Part shown: piece after piece, positions 16,083-23,836 of the stretch | Layout of the letters: the number at the start of each line of letters is the position of its first letter | Position numbering within the stretch: position 1 is the first letter of the stretch | Assembly: GCF_002860165.1 (NCBI RefSeq) | Contig: NZ_PGUZ01000059.1 | Coordinates: 1 to 64,000, forward strand | Length of the DNA stretch: 64,000 bases | Reading direction: 5' to 3' | DNA from: Bacillus sp. V3-13 | GTDB lineage: Bacteria > Bacillota > Bacilli > Bacillales > Cytobacillaceae | Made by a program: the position numbers and the translations under genes | Notes under the pieces: generated by a model | The model's database searches: none | Told to the model about the DNA's origin: nothing | What the model saw: the letters and a program-made list of their open reading frames with translations, nothing else

Positions 16083-16109
16083 TGGGTTTTGAATTGATAT
16101 ATTATAAAT

Positions 16110-16784
16110 ATGAATAATCTAACCATTAAAAACCAGAACTCTAAAAAAAAGAAAACAACCGCAGCGGATCGAGCTTATTCAGCTATTCGGATAGCCATTG
16201 CAAATGGGGAGTTAAGGCCCGGGTATCCGCTGCTTGAAACGGAACTTTCAGAACAGCTTGGCATGAGCCGGACCCCTGTCCGGGAAGCCCTTAATCGCTT
16301 AAAAGCAGAAGATATAATTGAGACGGTTAAGCGTAAAGGTATTTTTGTCAAAACCCTGTCAAAAGAAGAATTGTTTCAGTGGTATGAGGTGGCAGAAGGA
16401 CTTGAAGGTATGGTGGCTTATTTGGTGGCTTCAGACCCGAATGTCCAACTCGGAGAACTTGAAAACGATATCAAAACAATGGAGGAAGCTCTTACCGAAA
16501 ATAACACAGATAAATGGATTGTTGCAGACGAGCATTATCATGCTGCGTTGAATGCCCTTTGTAAAAATGTTTTTCTCGTCGAAAATCTTCAACGTGTACA
16601 CGAGAAATTACGTCTTGCACGACTGGTTTTAATAGCTGGATCAACCCCGGACAAGACACAATCGACCAGAGAACACCGCGCCAATTTGGAAGCAATTAAG
16701 GCGGGCGATGCGGAACTCGCCAGACAAATTACACAAAACCACTGGAAGCGTATTCGTAAAGCATATCAAGGCTTATCCGATTAG
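16110..16784 (+). CDS. GntR-family regulator with FCD domain
   Basis: A 224-residue regulator. After a basic tail (KKKKTTAADRAYSAIR) the winged helix reads ELSEQLGMSRTPVREALNRL, then a C-terminal alpha-helical FCD ligand domain with ADEHYHAALNALCKN and a late HRANLEAIKAGD stretch. These domains sense carboxylates. No ribosome site is visible before ATG 16110 and an A/T-rich -10-like TATTATAAAT ends just before it, so the message may be leaderless. It probably controls the operon from 11421 through the shared palindrome core. Confidence 0.88.
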   Translation: MNNLTIKNQNSKKKKTTAADRAYSAIRIAIANGELRPGYPLLETELSEQLGMSRTPVREALNRLKAEDIIETVKRKGIFVKTLSKEELFQWYEVAEGLEGMVAYLVASDPNVQLGELENDIKTMEEALTENNTDKWIVADEHYHAALNALCKNVFLVENLQRVHEKLRLARLVLIAGSTPDKTQSTREHRANLEAIKAGDAELARQITQNHWKRIRKAYQGLSD

Positions 16785-16917
16785 ATCCAATTAGACAATC
16801 AGGATGATGGAGAAAAAATGAAGTTTGAAAGTCCCTGCAAGCATTCAGGAACTTCTCAGCTTTAATCATAAGCCTTATTCGTTTTTTTTAATGTTAACAC
16901 TCATTGGAGGCAAGAAA

Positions 16918-17316
16918 ATGGCGATTAAAAAATTTGAACATGTCGGTATAATGGTCAAAGACTTAGAACAGTCTATTGGGTTTTATAAAGACGTTTTGGG
17001 ATTAGATTTACTGGACAGAATCGATCATAACGATCCTTCTATTAAATTAGCATTTTTGGGTATTAAAGAAAGTGATCAAATTTGTGTTGAGCTTGTTTTC
17101 GGTGCGAAAGGGAATTTACCCGACGAAGGAAAGGTTCATCATATTGCTTTTACAGTCGACAATATTGAAGATGAGATTGAACGCCTCCAATCACATGAGG
17201 TTATTTTTATTGACGAAGAAATAACGACTTTAACAAACGGGGCGAAATATATTTTTTTAAAAGGGCCGGACGGAGAATTACTTGAGCTTTTTCAACCCCC
17301 GGGCTACGGTAAATAA
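16918..17316 (+). CDS. VOC-family protein (glyoxalase/epimerase type)
   Basis: A 132-residue protein. The ATG at 16918 is used because TTGGAGG lies 10 bases before it. Paired beta-alpha-beta modules are clear: FEHVGIMVKDLEQSIGFYKD with the first metal His, an ELVFGAKG stretch with a Glu ligand, then KVHHIAFTVDNIEDEIERL with another His, and PDGELLELFQP with a final Glu. This resembles methylmalonyl-CoA epimerase and lactoylglutathione lyase relatives. It follows the GntR gene and ends in a strong terminator, so it may be the last enzyme of the 11.4-17.3 kb locus; its substrate is unknown. Confidence 0.85.
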   Translation: MAIKKFEHVGIMVKDLEQSIGFYKDVLGLDLLDRIDHNDPSIKLAFLGIKESDQICVELVFGAKGNLPDEGKVHHIAFTVDNIEDEIERLQSHEVIFIDEEITTLTNGAKYIFLKGPDGELLELFQPPGYGK

Positions 17317-17326
17317 CAATCATGGA

Positions 17327-17372
17327 CGGAATGCAACAAATTAGCGTTAAATTTGTTTGCATTCCGTTTTTT
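17327..17372 (+). terminator. Terminator after the VOC gene
   Basis: CGGAATGCAA-CAAATTT pairs with AAATTTG-TTGCATTCCG, followed by TTTTTTC. Confidence 0.9.
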
Positions 17373-17479
17373 CATTAATTGATACTTTCACTTTTGATTT
17401 CAACGTTTACTTGAAAAAACACTATCAAACTACTATAAATCCTAATTTTATATTGAAAACTTAAAATTTTAAAAAAGTA

Positions 17480-17509
17480 TTGACAATTTGAACGCAAAAT
17501 GAAAATATA
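17480..17509 (+). promoter_or_regulatory. Promoter upstream of the ROK locus
   Basis: A perfect TTGACA at 17480-17485 with AATATA 18 bases downstream. A XylR-type operator follows at 17521. Confidence 0.6.
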
Positions 17510-17520
17510 AGATTAAACAA

Positions 17521-17545
17521 TTAGTTTCGACAATGAACAAACTAA
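17521..17545. promoter_or_regulatory. XylR-type ROK operator
   Basis: TTAGTTT, 11 bases, AAACTAA. Half-sites, spacing and the CAAACTAA end match the 25-bp operator of Bacillus XylR. It lies just downstream of the promoter at 17480. An AAACTAA half recurs at 17627-17633 and TTAGTT at 17659-17664. Confidence 0.75.
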
Positions 17546-17587
17546 ACGAATTTAAGTTCCGGGATGCAAGCGCAGGTCCCTTATTTG

Positions 17588-17615
17588 TAAAGGAGAAATA
17601 AAAATGGCAACTTAA
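17588..17615 (+). other. Ribosome site and three-codon reading frame
   Basis: TAAAGGAG at 17588-17595 is followed by ATG GCA ACT TAA at 17604-17615. A good start signal in front of almost no coding sequence may be a minimal leader or the surviving head of a deleted gene. It stands between the operator and the ROK gene. Confidence 0.45.
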
Positions 17616-17681
17616 TAGATTTATACAAACTAAATTGTGAGCGCTTAACGAATAAAGGTTAGTTGCATTTTTATTTTATTA

Positions 17682-17720
17682 TTTCTTGTTTGTTTTTTCT
17701 CTGTACAAACAAACAAGAAA
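17682..17720 (+). other. 14-bp perfect stem abutting the ROK ribosome site
   Basis: TTTCTTGTTTGTTT pairs with AAACAAACAAGAAA around an 11-base loop. The right arm ends directly at GGAGG (17721-17725). It could be a DNA operator of the ROK protein or an RNA structure limiting translation of its gene. Confidence 0.6.
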
Positions 17721-17732
17721 GGAGGTTTTCGA

Positions 17733-18869
17733 TTGGATACACTCAAAGGTAATTTAGATATTATGAAAAAAATAAATCGATCGCTCATTCTCGATACGAT
17801 AAGATCACATCAGCCTTTAAGCAGGGCGCAAATAGCGCAAAGATTAAAGCTGAGCCGATCGACAGTTTCTTCTATTGTCGAGGAACTTCTTTTAAAAAAG
17901 CTCGTTGTCGAATTAGGCTATGGGAGTTCAACCAGTGAAGGAGGCCGAAGAGGATTACAGCTCGGATTCAATCCAAAATCTGCGTTTGGGATCGGCTTGG
18001 ATATTGGCGGAACAAAAATTCTTGTTGTGATTACGGATCTTGACGGCTCGATTGAATTCCGAGAAAAATTCCCAACTACAAGTAACACTGACAAAATTAT
18101 CGAGATCATCAAACAAAGTATACATAAAGCGGGACTATCAGAGAGTGACGTAATTGCAATGGGAGTTGGTGTTCCGGGGATAACGACCAAAGATGGAATA
18201 GTTGTAGATGCCCCTGCACTTAAATGGACCAACCTGGAATTGAAAAGCGAAATGCAAGCGAATTTCGATTTTCCGGTTTTTATCAATAATGACGTTAACT
18301 GTGCGGCCCTGGGTGAACGCTGGCTCGGTTCGGGAGAAAATTCCGATGACATCTTTTTTATAGCGATTGGCACCGGAGTTGGAAGCGCTATCGTTGCCAA
18401 TGGCGAATTAATTCAGGGGTTTGACAGCCGAGCCGGGGAAATCGCCTATAACATCAGTGAAACTGACATAAAAGAGGGACAGGAAAACAAGTTGGGCGAA
18501 TTTGGAGTGTTCGAGAAAAAAATATCCGGGAGCGCGCTTCAAAAACATTGCAACCCGCCAGAACGGCTTTTCACTGAATATGCAAAAGGCAGCAAGGCTG
18601 AAACGGAAATTATTGAAAACTTTATCTTGCAGCTCTCGATCAATATTGCCAATGTCGTGAATCTGTTAAACCCTGAATTTGTCATCATTGGCGGGGGCGT
18701 TTCCGAGTCAATGGGTGTTGTCATCGAAAAAATTCAAGAGTCCGTCGAGCGGCTTACTCCTATAAAGACGAAGATCGGGCTCGCTACACTGGGAGGGGAT
18801 GCCGGCGGTTTGGGTGCCATTGCCTATGCATTCAAGGAGATAGAGGGATTTAATATGTTGGGTGATTAA
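17733..18869 (+). CDS. ROK-family transcriptional repressor (XylR/NagC type)
   Basis: A 378-residue protein from TTG 17733 (GGAGG 8 bases upstream). Residues 10-70 form a MarR-like winged helix, SRAQIAQRLKLSRSTVSSIV. The rest is a ROK sugar-kinase fold with GIGLDIGGTKILVV near residue 90, GVGVPGITTKDGIVVDAP, NDVNCAALGERWLGSG, and AIGTGVGSAIV. The CxCGxxGCxE zinc motif of most ROK proteins is replaced by GEFGVFEKKISG with no Cys. It is the first gene of the 17.7-26.2 kb cluster and probably represses it in answer to a sugar or amino-sugar. Confidence 0.88.
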   Translation: MDTLKGNLDIMKKINRSLILDTIRSHQPLSRAQIAQRLKLSRSTVSSIVEELLLKKLVVELGYGSSTSEGGRRGLQLGFNPKSAFGIGLDIGGTKILVVITDLDGSIEFREKFPTTSNTDKIIEIIKQSIHKAGLSESDVIAMGVGVPGITTKDGIVVDAPALKWTNLELKSEMQANFDFPVFINNDVNCAALGERWLGSGENSDDIFFIAIGTGVGSAIVANGELIQGFDSRAGEIAYNISETDIKEGQENKLGEFGVFEKKISGSALQKHCNPPERLFTEYAKGSKAETEIIENFILQLSINIANVVNLLNPEFVIIGGGVSESMGVVIEKIQESVERLTPIKTKIGLATLGGDAGGLGAIAYAFKEIEGFNMLGD

Positions 18870-18893
18870 TAAAAAGAGAAGGGAAGTAGTCAA

Positions 18894-20126
18894 ATGTTTC
18901 TTAACCGTACAATTAAGCGTAATCCTGAACTGATTAAAACGACTGTCGCATTGCACCAGGCTGGAGATATTCCTCCCAATACTTATGTTTTCGACGCAGA
19001 TGCCTTTACCAAAAACGGACAGAAGCTCAGGCAAGCAGCAGAGGCAAATAATCTAAAATTGTACTTTATGACAAAGCAGCATGGGCGCAATGCAGAGCTT
19101 TTTAGAAGAATTACCAAACCTGGAGCAAAAGAAACTGTTTCTGTAAGTATGGAAGATGCCCGAATCCTGCACAGAAATGGAATTGGTCTTGGCCATCTCG
19201 GCAACTTGGTACAAACTCCACACTTCGAGCTGGGAAAAATTATCGGCACCTACCGTCCGGAAGTAATCACCGTTTTTAGTGTGGAAAAAGCAAAGCAAAT
19301 ATCCGAACACGCCAATAGATTGCGAGTAAAGCAGCCGATTTTATTACGGGTGCATTCCCGGGAGGACACTTTATTCCCTGGAATGGAAGGCGGGTTTTAT
19401 TTGGACGAACTTCCGGCGGCGATAAAAGAAATCAACAAACTGCCGGGCATAGAAATTGCGGGCATAACTTCATTTCCTGCTCTTGCCTACAACCAAGACG
19501 GAAGAGAGCCTATAGCGACACAAAACTTGTTTTCTTTAATCGAAGCAAAGGAAATTCTCCGCAAGGAAGGAATCGAAATCTGGCAAGTAAATGCACCTGG
19601 GAATACGGCATGCAACACAATGGAATTTCTCGCCAAGCATGGAGTAACCCATGTCGAACCAGGATCCGCCTTAACCGGGTCAAGCACCTTCCACTTGTTT
19701 GATGAGGATCTGGAAGAAGAACCATCGATGATTTATTTATCGGAGATATCCCATAAATGGAATGAACTAGTTTACGTTTACGGGGGCGGTTTTTTCATTG
19801 ATGATCCACCGGTCTCAACGCGTGATCAATTTATCAGAAAAGCATTAGTGGGTAATAGACCTGAGAACATCCTCGAAAAAGAATTTATTTGGAAGGGGAT
19901 TGGTGCACGGGGAGGCGGTAAATTTGCTTCGATTGATTATCATGGAATATTGGATTCCAATGGTCATCATTCCTCTGTTGGCGACACCGTTGTTTTCGGA
20001 TTTCGCACCCAGATGTTCATGACCAGGGCTTATACAGCTGTAGTAGAAGGATTATCAACTCAATCACCGCGTTTAGTGGGAGTATGGGATTGGGCAGGCC
20101 ACAGAGTCGGTGGCGGCCTGGAATAA
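18894..20126 (+). CDS. YhfX-like PLP-dependent racemase/decarboxylase-fold enzyme
   Basis: A 410-residue protein from ATG 18894, 24 bases after the ROK gene, with GAAGGGAAG as ribosome site. It has the alanine-racemase-type barrel: TYVFDADAFTKNGQKLRQAA, then LYFMTKQHGRN where the Lys is the expected PLP Schiff base near residue 64, LLRVHSREDTLFPGMEGG, a GITSFPALAYN segment, and APGNTACN and EPGSALTGSS phosphate-contact regions. This matches E. coli YhfX, whose substrate is not firmly known. Placement before an amidase suggests that it racemizes or cleaves an amino acid freed from a conjugate. Confidence 0.8.
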   Translation: MFLNRTIKRNPELIKTTVALHQAGDIPPNTYVFDADAFTKNGQKLRQAAEANNLKLYFMTKQHGRNAELFRRITKPGAKETVSVSMEDARILHRNGIGLGHLGNLVQTPHFELGKIIGTYRPEVITVFSVEKAKQISEHANRLRVKQPILLRVHSREDTLFPGMEGGFYLDELPAAIKEINKLPGIEIAGITSFPALAYNQDGREPIATQNLFSLIEAKEILRKEGIEIWQVNAPGNTACNTMEFLAKHGVTHVEPGSALTGSSTFHLFDEDLEEEPSMIYLSEISHKWNELVYVYGGGFFIDDPPVSTRDQFIRKALVGNRPENILEKEFIWKGIGARGGGKFASIDYHGILDSNGHHSSVGDTVVFGFRTQMFMTRAYTAVVEGLSTQSPRLVGVWDWAGHRVGGGLE

Positions 20127-20190
20127 AGATTAGGTTTTCTGCTGTTATCGAACGAAAAGCGCCGCTATTTTAGAAAGGATGGTTAATAAA

Positions 20191-21675
20191 ATGGTTTTGA
20201 ATAATGAAGTGGCTTATATGTCAGTAGCTGAAATGAGCAGGAAAATCAAAAACCGTGAATTATCACCAGTCGAAATTGTAGATTCCACGATACAGCGCAT
20301 TGAAAAAAGAAACCAGAGTTTGAATGCATTTGTGTATTTTGCTTTTGACCATGCCAGGCAAATGGCTAAGCAAGCTGAAAGCGCTTTATACTCAGGAGGA
20401 AAACTGGGTCTGTTGCATGGTGTTCCAACCGCAATGAAGGATTTGTTTGAATATCCGGGCTGGCCGAACACAATGGGCGGGATTAAGGCGTTGAAAGATA
20501 ATATGTCCAACAATTTCAATATTTACTCGCAAAAAATGGAACAGGCAGGTGCGATCCTCGTAGGGAAAACGAATAGCCCGGTTTTGGGATTCCGCGGTAC
20601 ATGTGATAACTTTCTGTTTGGCCCGACGCGCAATCCGTTTGATTTAACAAGAAATTCTGGTGGATCTTCTGGTGGAGGCGCTGCTGCCGTTGCGGATGGG
20701 CTGGTTCCGATTGCAGAGGGGACAGACGGCGGGGGATCGATCAGGATACCAGCTGCCTGGTGCGGTTTATATGGATATAAAGCTTCCTTCGGCCGCATTC
20801 CGTTTATATCCAGACCAAATGCATTTGGTGCTACAACGCCGTTTCTTTTCGAGGGTGCAATGACCCGGACTGTGGAAGATGCAGCGATCGGATTAAATGT
20901 CCTGGCCGGTTTCGATTCAAGAGACCCATACAGTTTAGATCAAAAAATCGATTATACCCAATCTCTCAATCTTCCAGTTAAAGGTTGGAAAATTGCATAT
21001 AGCCCGGACTTTGGAGCATTTCCGGTTGACCCTGAGATCAAAAAAATAGTCAAGCAAGCCGCATTGAAGTTTGAAGCTTTAGGTGCTCATGTTGAAGAAG
21101 TTAAGGTAGGGATCAAAAGACATCATCTTGAACTCAGCAAGTTGTGGTGCCGCTTAATTAGTATTGTGAGCGTGGAAACTTTCGAAAATTTCAAAAAGCA
21201 AGGGCGTGACCTTCTAAAAGATCACCGCGAGGATCTGCCAACAGAATTGATCGAATGGTATGAAATTGCCGACCGGATGACGCTTCATGATTTAATCAGG
21301 GATCAACAAATGAGATCCGAAGTTTACGATGCCATTCAGGATGTGTTTGAAGATTATGATCTGATTCTCACACCTACATTAGCCTGCCATCCGGTGAAAA
21401 ATACGGATGATGGAAATACAAAAGGGCCATTAATGATCAACGGAGAGGAAGTCGAACCTTTAATAGGATGGTGTCTGACTTACTTCACCAATTTTACCGG
21501 CCACCCTTCAGCGTCAATACCGGCGGGTCTTTCGGAGAACAATCTTCCAGTCGGTTTACAGATTATCGGCAGAAGGAATGCTGATGAAGCTGTCCTGGCT
21601 GCAAGTGCGGCATATGAAAGAATCAACCCATGGCAGGATATCTACAAGCTGGTTGAAAACAGACCATTGTTCTAA
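20191..21675 (+). CDS. Amidase-signature family amidase
   Basis: A 494-residue cytoplasmic hydrolase. The start at ATG 20191 fits AAAGGA at 20174-20179; the ATG at 20179 overlaps that site. The Ser-cisSer-Lys triad is visible: GVPTAMKDLF with the Lys, the Gly/Ser-rich RNSGGSSGGGAAAV, and EGTDGGGSIRIPAAWCG with the nucleophilic Ser. A GLYGYKASFGRIP stretch follows. Relatives hydrolyse linear amides, peptides amides or aryl amides. Here it lies between a PLP enzyme and a sugar ABC importer, so it may split an acyl or aminoacyl amide from an imported amino-sugar compound. Confidence 0.9.
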   Translation: MVLNNEVAYMSVAEMSRKIKNRELSPVEIVDSTIQRIEKRNQSLNAFVYFAFDHARQMAKQAESALYSGGKLGLLHGVPTAMKDLFEYPGWPNTMGGIKALKDNMSNNFNIYSQKMEQAGAILVGKTNSPVLGFRGTCDNFLFGPTRNPFDLTRNSGGSSGGGAAAVADGLVPIAEGTDGGGSIRIPAAWCGLYGYKASFGRIPFISRPNAFGATTPFLFEGAMTRTVEDAAIGLNVLAGFDSRDPYSLDQKIDYTQSLNLPVKGWKIAYSPDFGAFPVDPEIKKIVKQAALKFEALGAHVEEVKVGIKRHHLELSKLWCRLISIVSVETFENFKKQGRDLLKDHREDLPTELIEWYEIADRMTLHDLIRDQQMRSEVYDAIQDVFEDYDLILTPTLACHPVKNTDDGNTKGPLMINGEEVEPLIGWCLTYFTNFTGHPSASIPAGLSENNLPVGLQIIGRRNADEAVLAASAAYERINPWQDIYKLVENRPLF

Positions 21676-21744
21676 AAAAACGGATTCATCCTCATTTTTA
21701 TAGGGTGAGGAACTATAAATAGACAACTGCAGAGGTGAGTAAGA

Positions 21745-22701
21745 ATGGAAAGCAAGGCAGTGGAAAAACCGATGGCCCGGAATGTTTCATATTTGGATTT
21801 GGTAAACAAATACGGGCTTTTTGCAGGATTTATTTTGCTTCTGATCATTATGTCGTTCACGTCACCCGTTTTTTTAACGGAAGTAAACCTGATCAATATT
21901 CTTAGACAAGTAACTGTCGTCGGTGTAATAGCCGTTGGAATGACATTTGCGATCATCTCGGCAGGAATTGACCTGTCTGTTGGAGCAGTACTCGCTTTTG
22001 CAGGCATTGTGATGGTCAGCTTGCAATCTGAAGGTGCTTTTATAGCGGTTGCAGTAGCTTTGTTGGCAGGCATTGTTTGCGGCTTGGCCAACGGAATTGC
22101 AATATCAATAGGAAAGGTGCAGCCGTTTATTGTTACATTGGCATCGATGACCATTATCCGCGGAATAACACTAATCCTATCAGACGGCCAACCGATTTCG
22201 CTTATTGATTCCACTCTCCTTGGAATCGGTAAAAGTTACCTCGGACCGGTTCCAGTGTTGGTTGTTATTTTTGCAGTCGTGATTTTATTGGGATGGATTC
22301 TTCTATCCAAAATGAAATTTGGCCGCCATACTTTTGCAATTGGATCTAGCGAAAGTGCTAGTAAACTTGCAGGGATAAAAATAGATAAATTAAAAATCAT
22401 GATTTATACCCTAAGTGGCGGATTGGCAGCATTAGCTGGAATCCTTCTGACCAGCCGTTTAAGCTCAGCATCGCCTATTGCAGGAATGGGTTACGAATTA
22501 GAGGCAATTGCTGCCGTTGCGATCGGAGGTGCAAAATTAACAGGCGGGACAGGCAGTATGGGAGGTACCCTTCTTGGCGTATTGATTGTCGGTGTGATCA
22601 GTAACGGGATGGTCCTTCTTGATGTAAACGCCTATCTTCAACAGGTTGTGAAGGGAGTAATCATTTTTGCCGCAGTTTTGATTGCCAGCAGGAAGAAGTA
22701 A
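21745..22701 (+). CDS. Ribose/xylose-type ABC transporter permease (RbsC family)
   Basis: A 318-residue membrane protein with about 9-10 helices, from ATG 21745. Family features are GVIAVGMTFAIISAGIDLSV near residue 65, SVGAVLAFAG, then the second-half FAIGSSESASKLAGIKIDK, and AVAIGGAKLTGGTGSMGGT near the end. It forms a homodimeric channel with the binding protein and ATPase encoded just downstream. Order here is permease, binding protein, ATPase, whereas the usual order is ATPase, permease, binding protein. Confidence 0.92.
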   Translation: MESKAVEKPMARNVSYLDLVNKYGLFAGFILLLIIMSFTSPVFLTEVNLINILRQVTVVGVIAVGMTFAIISAGIDLSVGAVLAFAGIVMVSLQSEGAFIAVAVALLAGIVCGLANGIAISIGKVQPFIVTLASMTIIRGITLILSDGQPISLIDSTLLGIGKSYLGPVPVLVVIFAVVILLGWILLSKMKFGRHTFAIGSSESASKLAGIKIDKLKIMIYTLSGGLAALAGILLTSRLSSASPIAGMGYELEAIAAVAIGGAKLTGGTGSMGGTLLGVLIVGVISNGMVLLDVNAYLQQVVKGVIIFAAVLIASRKK

Positions 22702-22751
22702 CCGTATGTAAAAGGATGAAAAATACTAAACTATTATAAAGGGGAATTTCA

Positions 22752-23747
22752 ATGCGTATGAAAAAGAGTTTTAAAATCATTTCCGTTTTTATTTTAGCCT
22801 TGCTCCTGATTGTCGGTTGTTCAAAAAATAATGATTCAGCAGGAAGTTCAGACAGCGGTACCGGTGAAAAAGATTCCGGAAAAAAAGGAGAGTATGTTAT
22901 CGGTGTTACACTAAGCCAAATGTCTGATCCATTTTTCGTTAATGTTAAAGATGGTATTTTTGCTGAAGCGGAACAACAAAATGTTGAGGTGCAATTTGCA
23001 GACGGCCAGGCAAATGCCGCTACCCAATTATCCCAGGTTGAGAATTTTATCGCAAAACAAGTAGATTTAATTATCCTTAATCCGGTCGAAGCGGACCCGC
23101 TGACACCTGCAGTGCAAGCGGCTAACGATGCCGGGATACCTATCATTACTTTCGACCGCTGGGTTAACGGGGGCGAAACCGTTACACATGTGGGTGCATC
23201 TGCAATAGAGGTTGGTGTAAAGGCGGGCGAGGCCCTGTTTGAATATATGGGCGGAAAAGGGAAAATTGCAGTTATCGAGCATATTCCTGGTGCTTCTACA
23301 ACGATAGACCGGACTAAAGGACTCGAAGAAGCTTTAAAGAAATACCCGGATATTGAAGTCGTTGCCACTCAATCTGCTACATCTCGTGCCGAAGCCATGT
23401 CAGTTATGGAAAATATTTTGACTTCAAATCCAGAAATTAATGGTGTATATGCCTATAATGATGATAATGCACTTGGTGCTTCCGATGCGATTATAGCTGC
23501 CCAGAAGCAAAATGATGTGGTTGTAGTCGGTGTTGGAGGGACAGCCCCTGCTTTGGAAGCGGTTAAACAAGGTCAACTGCTTGCAACGGTTGATATTCTT
23601 CCGTTGGATGAAGGGAAATTGGCTATCAAAACCGCAGTTGATGTGCTAAAAGGCAAGGAAATTACCGAACAAAATGAGGGAAGGACATGGGTTCTTCAAG
23701 AATCAAAAATTGTAACCGGGCCTCAATGGGAGAAAAAAGGTAAATAA
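22752..23747 (+). CDS. Sugar ABC transporter substrate-binding lipoprotein (RbsB family)
   Basis: A 331-residue lipoprotein from ATG 22752 after AAAGGGG. Signal: ISVFILALLLIVGC with Cys lipidation, then a Ser/Gly/Lys linker. The mature part has YVIGVTLSQMSDPFFVNVKD, VDLIILNPVEADPLTPAV, GIPIITFDRWVNGG, and VYAYNDDNALGASDAI, the pattern of RbsB-type proteins that bind monosaccharides. It supplies the RbsC-type permease encoded just before it. Confidence 0.92.
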   Translation: MRMKKSFKIISVFILALLLIVGCSKNNDSAGSSDSGTGEKDSGKKGEYVIGVTLSQMSDPFFVNVKDGIFAEAEQQNVEVQFADGQANAATQLSQVENFIAKQVDLIILNPVEADPLTPAVQAANDAGIPIITFDRWVNGGETVTHVGASAIEVGVKAGEALFEYMGGKGKIAVIEHIPGASTTIDRTKGLEEALKKYPDIEVVATQSATSRAEAMSVMENILTSNPEINGVYAYNDDNALGASDAIIAAQKQNDVVVVGVGGTAPALEAVKQGQLLATVDILPLDEGKLAIKTAVDVLKGKEITEQNEGRTWVLQESKIVTGPQWEKKGK

Positions 23748-23836
23748 TTTGATTGTTTGAAGATGTGTAATAGATAGATATCGTTTCTTCAACTCGATCG
23801 TTCGTAAAGCTAATAAAGGAAATGGGGACTTTTGAT

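Noticed and set aside
17636-17650. cre site TGTGAGCGCTTAACG
   Set aside because: Three conserved positions of the cre consensus are wrong, so support is too weak.
17682-17720. Terminator before the ROK gene
   Set aside because: The right arm runs straight into the ribosome site and is A-rich; no T-run follows.
17732-17745. Seventh ATTGTATCC-regulon site (ATTGGATACACTC)
   Set aside because: It is the coding start of the ROK gene and lacks the second half-site; the match is probably chance.
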